A DNA stretch of 10,620 nucleotides. It comes from Candidatus Krumholzibacteriia bacterium. Its GTDB lineage: Bacteria > Krumholzibacteriota > Krumholzibacteriia > LZORAL124-64-63. Position numbers and translations under genes: made by a program. Below, one piece after another: positions 1-5,947 of the stretch. The notes beneath the pieces are model-generated. The model was given only the letters and a program-made list of their open reading frames with translations, did no database searches and was not told the origin of the DNA. Within the stretch, counting starts at the first letter, position 1. Each line of letters opens with the position of its first letter. The stretch covers positions 1-10,620 of the forward strand of contig JAUUYW010000086.1 of NCBI GenBank assembly GCA_030590265.1, in the 5' to 3' direction.

Positions 1-509
1 ACGGCATTGGTCCCGTAAACGGAAGAGGCTGGTCCGCGAATCACCTCGATGCGCTCAATCAAGTCGATATCCACGGGGAAGCCGTTGCCGGTCATCACCC
101 CCCCCACCGAACCTTCGTTGGTGCGAATGCCGTCAATCAAAACCAGAAGGCGGCTGCTCAGATCACCCGGGTTTCCCAATCCGCGCACACCTATGTAGTA
201 ATAGTTGCGGTCATAGGTGACGTAGAACCCACGCAAACTGGCCAGAACTTCGGCCATGGTGCGGTAACCGTAGGTTTTGATCTCCTCACGGGAAATGATG
301 GTGATGGAACTCGGCGCTTCCTTGGCGTTTTGCTTAATTTTGGAAGCCCCGTAAACCACATTCATTTCCATGAGGTCTTCGAGAGAGAACTCCGTGTAGT
401 CCGGAGAACCTTCGGCGAGAGCTGGTGGCGTTGCAGGGGACCACATAATGCATCCCACGGCGATCACAACCGACCAGAATCCCAGTTTTGTTTTTGTTCT
501 CAACTTCAT
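1..509 (-). CDS. TonB-dependent outer-membrane receptor, N-terminal part (signal peptide and plug domain), truncated by window edge
   Basis: The minus strand is open from the ATG at 509 to the left edge, giving about 169 residues. A signal peptide occupies residues 1-31: a basic start (MKLRTKTK), a hydrophobic core and an ALA-E cleavage site. The rest reads as a TonB receptor plug: an EAPSSITIISREEI stretch, YGYRTMAEVL, GVRGLGN, then LLVLIDGIR and the IERIEVIRGPASSVYGTNA motif that normally closes the plug core. The plug fills the beta-barrel in the outer membrane and opens on TonB-ExbBD energy to import a siderophore, vitamin, metal or sugar; the substrate cannot be told from this part. The start is supported by the signal peptide and by AGGGAAG a few bases upstream. 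The barrel lies beyond the window. The gene is divergent from the lipoprotein gene at 741. Confidence 0.92.
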   Translation of the reverse strand, partial: MKLRTKTKLGFWSVVIAVGCIMWSPATPPALAEGSPDYTEFSLEDLMEMNVVYGASKIKQNAKEAPSSITIISREEIKTYGYRTMAEVLASLRGFYVTYDRNYYYIGVRGLGNPGDLSSRLLVLIDGIRTNEGSVGGVMTGNGFPVDIDLIERIEVIRGPASSVYGTNA

Positions 510-740
510 TGCTTCCCTATGTTTGGCCCCAAGAGGGCCGTGGAAGGTGACAAAAATGACCAACTGGTGTCTTTGCGAATTCATTATCGACATGGGAGAG
601 AGAGACTTGAATGCTATTTATTGGTCCAAAAAAGAATTAATTATCCCTGGAAAGGCTTCTTGAAATTCCGTGCGTTTTGATAGGAATTGCTGTACTTTAG
701 CCAATTGAAAACCATTCCAACCCGAATTATGAGGTGATTG
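510..740. other. Divergent intergenic region between TonB receptor and rhodanese lipoprotein genes
   Basis: These 231 bases must hold the promoters of both divergent genes. The stretch at roughly 615-700 is AT-rich. On the minus strand a GATAAT hexamer (5 of 6 matches to a -10 box) is visible around 640-650, but no good -35 lies at the right distance. No hairpin, riboswitch-like structure or convincing operator palindrome was seen. GAGGTG at 731-736 is the ribosome binding site of the lipoprotein gene and favours its ATG at 741 over the TTG at 738. Short open frames across this stretch have no recognisable protein content and look like chance. Confidence 0.5.
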
Positions 741-1466
741 ATGAAGAACCGTATTCCTACGCTGGCAGTCCTGCTTGCGCTGATATTTGCCCTCACCGCC
801 TGTGGCTCCGGTGGCAGTGATTCCACCGATCAATCCGCGTCAGGTGAAGTTGGGGGCTCTTCCGGCCAAGCCCAAATTTCCGGCCAGGTCCAGGACGGTC
901 TGCGTGTGCTGACTTTCGACCCATCTCTGACCAATCAGGATTTCCGGATTTACCGTGGTGATTATGTTCGACCCGAAATCAAGGGTGGCGGCAATATTCA
1001 TCTGGTCATTGAGGATTTGAAGGTCGACGGAGAATATCCTGCCCCTGAAGGTTCCAAGCCCTACTTCAAAGTGCCTGGCACCGGGACTTTTTCCTATCAA
1101 GCAGGCAATCTTACCGGTGTGATTGAAGCAGTGGACTACACGGCCGCCAGTTACCAGGAAGTCTCGGCCAAGGAGGCGGTGGCTCTCATCGCCAACATTG
1201 ATCCTTTGATCCTGGATGTGCGCACCGACCGCGAATTCAACGATGGTCACATTGAGGATGCCCTGTTGATTCCAGTTCAGGTTCTCCAGGTTAGAGTGGG
1301 GGAATTGGCTGAATACAAGGATCGCACCATCTTTATTTACTGCCGGTCCGGAAATCGCAGCACCGTGGCTTCACGGATGTTGATCGACAAGGGATTCAAG
1401 CAGGTTGTGAACCTGAGGCATGGAGTGAATGATTGGAACCGGTCAGGGTATAAACTGGTCAAATAA
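741..1466 (+). CDS. Lipoprotein with cupredoxin-like middle domain and C-terminal rhodanese domain
   Basis: The protein has 241 residues from the ATG at 741, which follows GAGGTG at 731-736. Residues 1-21 are a lipoprotein signal ending in lipobox LTAC, with Cys21 the predicted acylated residue. Residue +2 is Gly, not Asp, so by the E. coli Lol rule an outer-membrane location is likely. A Gly/Ser-rich linker follows. Residues about 47-133 have the rhythm of a cupredoxin fold (FRIYRGDYVR, then NIHLVIEDL, then GTFSYQ and TGVIEAV), but apart from His87 the usual copper ligands (Cys, second His, Met) are absent. Residues about 138-236 form a rhodanese domain: LILDVRTDREFNDGHIEDA, then IYCRSGNRS with Cys201 in the six-residue active loop, then VVNLRHGVNDW. 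A role in periplasmic sulfur transfer or persulfide handling is inferred; the domain may instead be purely binding. The stop lies one base from the stop of the convergent phosphatase gene. Confidence 0.88.
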   Translation: MKNRIPTLAVLLALIFALTACGSGGSDSTDQSASGEVGGSSGQAQISGQVQDGLRVLTFDPSLTNQDFRIYRGDYVRPEIKGGGNIHLVIEDLKVDGEYPAPEGSKPYFKVPGTGTFSYQAGNLTGVIEAVDYTAASYQEVSAKEAVALIANIDPLILDVRTDREFNDGHIEDALLIPVQVLQVRVGELAEYKDRTIFIYCRSGNRSTVASRMLIDKGFKQVVNLRHGVNDWNRSGYKLVK

Positions 1467-1467
1467 T

Positions 1468-2448
1468 TCAATCTCGAACACCATCCTGGAAAATTCGCTG
1501 CCAATCCTTTTCCATGCTGATGCGCCAGGCATTGTCCTTTTTCTTGACCAGGTCGGCCATGTCGTCGGTTCCCTTGTCGTATTTGTATTCCCGTTTCGAA
1601 TCATCGTGGTGAACCCAGAGGGCAAACCCCAACTGCTTTCCGGTGAGGGCATAACGACACATGGGTTGATCGTTGTCGCTGTTGCCCACAACAAACAGGG
1701 GACGGCGCCCGATGCGGGTATCAATATTGCCGGGTTTGGCCTCATGGCCGTTGTACACCTGCACTGTGCCGCGCACGATGCGGATCTCCTTGCCTTCCTG
1801 GGTGGAAACTCCAGGTGTCCAGCTGCCGATGATGTTTTCAGGGGGTACGCCGGTGGCATCTTCCAAAAAACTGCGCATGAATTCCTGTTCACTGCCCGTG
1901 ACAACCCACAACTGGAATCCGTGCCCGGTGAGAAGGTCGGCCAGCTCAAGCATGGGAGCATAGTAGAGACGTGGAAGCAGAACCCTGTATCTGGGATGCA
2001 CGTATCGATCCATGAAGGCCCGGGCCGAGTCGCGGTAGGCAGCAACGGGCATCCCGCCGAAAGCGGCGTTCATCTCCTGGTAGGCTTCTTTCCAACCGTA
2101 CTTTTTCAGGGCATCCTTGTCGAAGGAGTTCCAGGCCTTGAAGGGCATTTTGGCACTGTCGATTTTGCCTTTGGCAATTAAACTCCTCACCAGACCAGCC
2201 TGGAAGAGGGTGGATGCGTAGTTGGGTCGTTCGCAGGTGAAAGTACCGTCGTTGTCGAAGATTGCCACGCGTTCAGGCTGAGGGACAAAGTCCTCACTGC
2301 CGGGTGTGGTGACGGCTTTCACATAGTCGAGGATGGCTTGCTTGACCGGCGTTTCGTTCCAGGAGGGCAGCTCATCGGCATGGGCAAATCCGGTCAGGAG
2401 AACCAGCAGAACAATGAGAACCAGGAGAATAAAATTCAGTCGGTGCAT
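1468..2448 (-). CDS. Exported HAD-superfamily phosphatase
   Basis: The protein has 326 residues. Residues 1-24 are a signal peptide with a long hydrophobic core and an AHA-D cleavage site, so it acts in the periplasm. All HAD motifs are visible: motif I FDNDGT with nucleophile Asp65 and Asp67, motif II VVTGS with Ser186 or Thr184, a candidate motif III Lys238 in HEAKPGNID, and motif IV VGNSDND with Asp258 and Asp260. The DNDGT form and the conserved-looking HHDDSKREY stretch near 280-288 match a group of secreted HAD hydrolases of about 300-340 residues, usually annotated as acid phosphatase or phosphoserine-phosphatase-like. Substrate is unknown. The start has AAAGG six bases upstream (2455-2459). 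The gene begins 11 bases after the stop of the propeller sensor gene, so the two are very probably co-transcribed. Confidence 0.88.
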   Translation of the reverse strand: MHRLNFILLVLIVLLVLLTGFAHADELPSWNETPVKQAILDYVKAVTTPGSEDFVPQPERVAIFDNDGTFTCERPNYASTLFQAGLVRSLIAKGKIDSAKMPFKAWNSFDKDALKKYGWKEAYQEMNAAFGGMPVAAYRDSARAFMDRYVHPRYRVLLPRLYYAPMLELADLLTGHGFQLWVVTGSEQEFMRSFLEDATGVPPENIIGSWTPGVSTQEGKEIRIVRGTVQVYNGHEAKPGNIDTRIGRRPLFVVGNSDNDQPMCRYALTGKQLGFALWVHHDDSKREYKYDKGTDDMADLVKKKDNAWRISMEKDWQRIFQDGVRD

Positions 2449-2459
2449 TTCTAACCTTT

Positions 2460-4892
2460 CTAAGGAGAGGGTGGCGGGTCGGAATCACCAAACCCAAGGC
2501 CTCGGGCCTGCTCCAATTCGGCCTCAATTCGCCGATTGGCTGCGACTTGCTCCTGGACTTCCAGTTTAAGCCTGGTGGTGGAACGGCGTTGAGCAAAAAC
2601 GATAACAGGCAGAATAAGAGCCAACAACAGAGCCATGGCAATCAAAGCCCAAAACCACGGTTGGTACCAGGTGGGGGTGGGCAATGTGATTTCAGGAGAA
2701 CTTATGACATTGCTCCATGGCTGCTCCAAGCCGGCAGCCTTGAGATGGAATTGGTAGGTGCCGGGGTCAAGGTGGGTGTATCGCAGGGCCAATTCCCCCG
2801 TGAGGTTTTGTTCGATCCAATGGGATTCCAACCCATCCAAACGACTCTGAATCCGAATCCCTTTGGGGGACTGGGAGGTCAGGAGGGAAAACCGAAAAAC
2901 CAAAGTATTGCCTGGGGTCGGCAGAATGATCTCTTCAGTTTGATCCAAAAGGGAAAAAATCTGATCCCCGGCTTCGACCTGGACCAGGAAGACAAGAGGC
3001 GGCATGCTCTTGGTATTCTCAAACATATCGTCAAAAACAGTCAGGCCCCGTTCCGTCCCCACCCAGATTTTTCCATCCGATTCCACCAGGCTGGCGCAGC
3101 GGTTGGTCTCCCTGCCTATCAGCCCGTTTTCCACGGTGAAATAGTCCACCCGGTTCTGATCCACCCTGATCACCCCGTTGTCGGTTCCCACCCACAAGCG
3201 GTTCTGCTGGTCCATTTCCAGAAAATACACCGGTCGTTTGATGTCATACCGGGGATCGGAAGGCCGAACCAGTCGATTGTCGGCTAACTTGTACAAACCG
3301 GCCCGAGTGCCGACCCAGGTTTCCCCTTGAGGTGTTTCCAACAGGTCGAATACGGAATTGCCGTGATCTTTCAGTCCGGTTTTCCACTGGTGGATCTGGC
3401 CCTCCCTGTAAGCCAGCAATCCGAGATTGCCCGTAGCCATATAGATGGTGCCATCGTTGCTCCGGATCAGACGCCGAATGTAGCCGTTTTCCAGAGGGAA
3501 GCCGGGTATGATGACAGGAGAAAAATCTCCGTTCTTTCCCATCAGGAGCTGATTGCCGAAGGCGGCCCAAACCCGATCCTGAGCATCAACCACAACCGAG
3601 ACACAGTGCCCCCGAATGGATTTTTCCCTGGTCCACCAAGTCAGATTCCCATCAGAAGAAAGCCGTCCGATTCCTCTTTGCCGACCGGCAATCCAAACGG
3701 TGCCTTGGGAGTCTTCCGCCAAATCCAGAACGCGATGATGGATGTCGCTCTTCCTGAATGGGATGGTGGCCATGCCCTCTTTCCAAAGCGTCAGCCCATC
3801 GTTGTGGCCCAGAACCAGGGTGCCGTCCCGACGGCGAAGAATGGCAGTCACTTCATCGGCGAGAAGACCCTGTTGGCTGGTATATCCCTTGGTGTATCGG
3901 CTGATGATTTTGCTGATTCCGCGCTTGGTTCCCTGCCACATGACATTTTCCCGGTCCAGAAAGAAGGTTCGGGAGTCATTGTCAACCAGACCACTTTCGG
4001 GCCCAAATATTTCCATCCCGGAGGAAGGGTGAAAATACTGGGTGCCATAATGGCCGGAGAGATAAACTCCACCGAAGCCATCGGCTCCGCAAACTGGAGC
4101 CGGGGATTCTTGAAAGCAGGGGAAGAGTGAGCCCTCAGGGGGCAATAGAAAGGCAAAAATTCCCTCGACCAGCTTTCCAATCCAGTCCTCACCGATCAGC
4201 CAAAGGCTGTGGTCAATTGGGTCCACACTCAAACAAAGGACCTGGCCGGTTAGGTTGGGATCGACCAGGGGTTGCAAGGAAAATGGGGCTTCTGGCTGCA
4301 CGGAAAAGACACCCTCAGGTGTGGCCAGGCAGATTTGATTGTTTTGAACCATCATGTTGGTGATGCTGGATATTCCGGAGTCTATCAGCGCAATTTCCTG
4401 CCACCGGTCTCCATGCATGACATACATTTTCCCGGATTGTTCCACCAGGGCGGCCACAACATTGGTGTCCACCCTGGCCAGGGCGAATTGTGTGAAACTT
4501 TGCGGAGAGTTTTTGAGGTCCTCTGGCAAGGGAACCGAGCTCCATTGGAAGCGATCTTTACGAATCAGGGCTGGGTCGCTGCCGGACATGAGGGCCCAAA
4601 TTTCACCTTTGAAATCCACCTGTAAAAGACCCTGGCTGATGTCCGCCGCCAGGCTGTCCATCGCGGTTTGTTCCCAGGATGCACCGTTGAAAAAAGCGAT
4701 TCCCGTCCTGGAGGCAATCCAAATCAACCCCCGGTGATCCTGGGTGATGCTGGTGATGTCGGGGCTGGGCAAACCGTCTGATTCTTCCATGGTCTCAATA
4801 TGAAAATACTGAGCCGGGCTCTCGGATGCTTCCCAAAGAACCATGACCAGCATCAGGGCGAAGATCAATAGCAGGCGATGGCGCAGTTGCAT
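2460..4892 (-). CDS. Periplasmic two-component-type propeller (Reg_prop) plus Y_Y_Y sensor protein lacking an output domain
   Basis: From the ATG at 4892 this is 810 residues. That start gives an immediate signal peptide (MQLRHRLLLIFALMLV, ending near SPAQ). The frame stays open to an ATG at 4994 (34 more residues), but that start has no ribosome binding site and would bury the signal; GGAG lies 12 bases before 4892. Residues about 44-623 carry many beta-propeller blades of the Reg_prop type, with repeated forms such as GLIWIASRTGIAFF, GTVWIAGRQRGIG, ETWVGTRAGLYKL, RLWVGTDNGVIRV and KIWVGTERGLTVF. A Y_Y_Y-type Ig-like domain follows at about 665-731 (NTLVFRFS, SRLDGLESHW, LDPGTYQF). One membrane helix spans about 742-766 (WYQPWFWALIAMALLLALIL). 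The cytoplasmic tail is only about 44 residues: a charged coiled-coil linker ending in ELEQARGLGFGDSDPPPSP. Such proteins normally continue into a histidine kinase, GGDEF or helix-turn-helix domain; none is present. The HAD phosphatase gene follows after 11 bases. Confidence 0.87.
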   Translation of the reverse strand: MQLRHRLLLIFALMLVMVLWEASESPAQYFHIETMEESDGLPSPDITSITQDHRGLIWIASRTGIAFFNGASWEQTAMDSLAADISQGLLQVDFKGEIWALMSGSDPALIRKDRFQWSSVPLPEDLKNSPQSFTQFALARVDTNVVAALVEQSGKMYVMHGDRWQEIALIDSGISSITNMMVQNNQICLATPEGVFSVQPEAPFSLQPLVDPNLTGQVLCLSVDPIDHSLWLIGEDWIGKLVEGIFAFLLPPEGSLFPCFQESPAPVCGADGFGGVYLSGHYGTQYFHPSSGMEIFGPESGLVDNDSRTFFLDRENVMWQGTKRGISKIISRYTKGYTSQQGLLADEVTAILRRRDGTLVLGHNDGLTLWKEGMATIPFRKSDIHHRVLDLAEDSQGTVWIAGRQRGIGRLSSDGNLTWWTREKSIRGHCVSVVVDAQDRVWAAFGNQLLMGKNGDFSPVIIPGFPLENGYIRRLIRSNDGTIYMATGNLGLLAYREGQIHQWKTGLKDHGNSVFDLLETPQGETWVGTRAGLYKLADNRLVRPSDPRYDIKRPVYFLEMDQQNRLWVGTDNGVIRVDQNRVDYFTVENGLIGRETNRCASLVESDGKIWVGTERGLTVFDDMFENTKSMPPLVFLVQVEAGDQIFSLLDQTEEIILPTPGNTLVFRFSLLTSQSPKGIRIQSRLDGLESHWIEQNLTGELALRYTHLDPGTYQFHLKAAGLEQPWSNVISSPEITLPTPTWYQPWFWALIAMALLLALILPVIVFAQRRSTTRLKLEVQEQVAANRRIEAELEQARGLGFGDSDPPPSP

Positions 4893-4985
4893 GAGGTGGC
4901 TTTGCTCCAGGATAAAGTGGTTTTGGTTTGATATCCGAAGGTACCACGATCCAGAAAGTTGGACAACAGAATTGGCCGACACAGG

Positions 4986-5013
4986 TTGCGACATTTCTAT
5001 TTGTTGTTATCAA
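4986..5013 (+). promoter_or_regulatory. Weak candidate promoter for the ferredoxin gene
   Basis: TTGCGA (4986-4991) and TATCAA (5008-5013) are separated by 16 bases; each matches the sigma-70 consensus at four of six positions. The pair lies about 60 bases before the ferredoxin start. It would overlap the 5' extension of the sensor gene if that gene began at 4994. This is consensus reading by eye and could be chance. Confidence 0.2.
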
Positions 5014-5072
5014 TATGTCTGAAAAGCAGATGAAAACAACCTTGTTTGTCTTGAATAAAAAGGAGTTTTGAT

Positions 5073-5327
5073 ATGGCAGTTTTGAAAAACGCCACCGCTC
5101 AGGTCAATGTTGAGGATGGAGAGCGAGTCCAGGAGGCCGCTTCCGATCTGGGAGTATCATTTGGTTGTCGCAAAGGGGTTTGCGGAGCCTGTGTTGTGGA
5201 AGTGCTTGAGGGCATGGATAATCTATCGGCCAAGAATGACGCGGAAAATGAATTCAGCATGCGTGACACCGATCGCATGATGTGCCAGTGCAGCATCACC
5301 AGTGGTGAAGTCAGCATCAAGCCCTAG
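5073..5327 (+). CDS. Plant-type [2Fe-2S] ferredoxin
   Basis: This 84-residue protein carries the classic [2Fe-2S] ligand pattern: Cys32, Cys37 and Cys40 in FGCRKGVCGACVVEV and a fourth ligand, Cys71, in MMCQCSI. The length is typical of a single-domain, stand-alone soluble ferredoxin with no fused reductase or oxygenase part. It would carry single electrons in the cytoplasm; the partner is unknown. The start is secure: AAGGAG at 5060-5065 sits seven bases before the ATG. It is divergent from the propeller sensor and convergent with the rubrerythrin-like gene, which makes the diiron protein a possible but unproven partner. Cys73 is an additional cysteine next to the fourth ligand. Confidence 0.93.
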   Translation: MAVLKNATAQVNVEDGERVQEAASDLGVSFGCRKGVCGACVVEVLEGMDNLSAKNDAENEFSMRDTDRMMCQCSITSGEVSIKP

Positions 5328-5353
5328 TGTTCTGTCTACCCATGGCTGGATGA

Positions 5354-5387
5354 TTGGCTGTCGGATGAATCTGAATCCGACAGCCAA
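5354..5387 (+). terminator. Perfect 13-bp hairpin between convergent genes, candidate terminator
   Basis: The arms TTGGCTGTCGGAT (5354-5366) and ATCCGACAGCCAA (5375-5387) pair perfectly around an eight-base loop. The stem starts 27 bases after the ferredoxin stop and ends 19 bases from the stop of the convergent rubrerythrin-like gene. On the plus strand it is followed by an AT-rich stretch with TTTT about ten bases downstream, not an immediate T-run, so it is a poor match to a standard intrinsic terminator. It could also act as an mRNA 3' stabiliser for either transcript. Confidence 0.5.
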
Positions 5388-5388
5388 A

Positions 5389-5414
5389 CCCATCAATTTT
5401 CCCCATCAATTTTC
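5389..5414. repeat. 13-bp tandem duplication overlapping the 3' end of the rubrerythrin-like gene
   Basis: CCCATCAATTTTC occurs twice head to tail (5389-5401 and 5402-5414). The second copy contains the stop codon of the minus-strand rubrerythrin-like gene (TCA at 5406-5408 read in reverse) and its last codons; the first copy lies just past the stop. It looks like a small tandem duplication. Confidence 0.75.
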
Positions 5415-5861
5415 CCGCAGAACATTCTCGTCGTATTCAATCTCAAATCGCAATTTGTGGTTGGCCTCTTCGAAAGCCAAAGCCAGGAAAAGATTTTTCA
5501 TCTCTTCGGTTTCCGCACGGTCGGCCAAATCGGTGTAGAGCCGAAAAGCCTGTTTTTCCTGCTTCATGGCATACATCAGAATGTTTTGATAACTGGAGTT
5601 GTCGGTCAATTCCACATCGTTTGCGTAATCGGAAATTTTCAGATCCATAACCTTACCGGTTGTTCCAATTTCAATTTTCCCCAGTTTGACATTCTCCAGT
5701 TTCAACTTGTGGCCCATTTCTTCTTTGGCAAAAGCGAGAAACATTTCACGATTGTGTTCACTGGTGGCCTTTTCGGCAATCATGGTGTAGAGGTCCACCG
5801 CTTTTTGTTCCAAGGCGATGGCGTAGTCCAGGATTTCTTCCAGAGTATCGAGATTGGTCAT
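5406..5861 (-). CDS. Rubrerythrin-like ferritin-superfamily diiron protein without rubredoxin domain
   Basis: This is a 151-residue, almost wholly helical protein with the duplicated E...ExxH pattern of a rubrerythrin-type four-helix bundle. Likely diiron ligands are Glu18 (LEQKA), Glu48 and His51 (KEEMGH), Glu102 (KQEKQAF), and Glu132 and His135 (FEEANH). The two halves resemble each other, as expected from the helix-pair duplication in this superfamily. There is no CxxC pair, so the rubredoxin domain of classic rubrerythrin is missing. Family members reduce hydrogen peroxide or oxidise iron in the cytoplasm; a peroxide or oxidative-stress role is inferred. Without its own rubredoxin it would need an external electron donor, and the ferredoxin facing it is one candidate. 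The ribosome binding site before 5861 is weak. The MATE gene lies 86 bases upstream on the same strand. Confidence 0.87.
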   Translation of the reverse strand: MTNLDTLEEILDYAIALEQKAVDLYTMIAEKATSEHNREMFLAFAKEEMGHKLKLENVKLGKIEIGTTGKVMDLKISDYANDVELTDNSSYQNILMYAMKQEKQAFRLYTDLADRAETEEMKNLFLALAFEEANHKLRFEIEYDENVLREN

Positions 5862-5911
5862 GATCGGGCCCCGGTTTCACGTTTCAGGAGATGGATGAAT
5901 GTCACAACAAA

Positions 5912-5940
5912 ACAATACCCAAGGATGTGTAATTCGACAA
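5912..5940 (-). promoter_or_regulatory. Candidate sigma-70 promoter for the rubrerythrin-like gene
   Basis: Read on the minus strand, TTGTCG (5940-5935) and TATTGT (5917-5912) are separated by exactly 17 bases. Each hexamer matches consensus at four of six positions. The predicted transcript would start near 5905, leaving about 45 bases of leader before the ATG at 5861. No terminator hairpin is visible after the MATE stop, so read-through from the MATE gene is also possible. Confidence 0.33.
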
Positions 5941-5947
5941 GCCCCAA

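Noticed and set aside
577..595. Possible Fur box before the TonB receptor (GATAATGA on the minus strand)
   Set aside because: Only the first half matches the Fur consensus; the second half has almost no agreement, so iron control is not supported by this site.
596..605. (GA)5 run upstream of the TonB receptor as a phase-variation tract
   Set aside because: Five dinucleotide units are short, and the run lies about 90 bases before the start, not in an obvious promoter spacer.
1429..2181. A 250-codon plus-strand frame opposite the HAD phosphatase
   Set aside because: It lies antisense to HAD motifs II-IV and begins inside the lipoprotein gene; the composition shows no family signature.
2372..2641. 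Alternative-frame extension past the sensor tail as a frameshifted kinase domain
   Set aside because: Translation in the shifted frame gives no H-box, N-box or GGDEF-like motif before it runs into the HAD gene, so a simple frameshift does not restore an output domain.
2547..4130. Two long plus-strand frames (2547-3287 and 3327-4130) opposite the propeller gene
   Set aside because: They mirror the repeated propeller blades on the minus strand and have no recognisable protein features.
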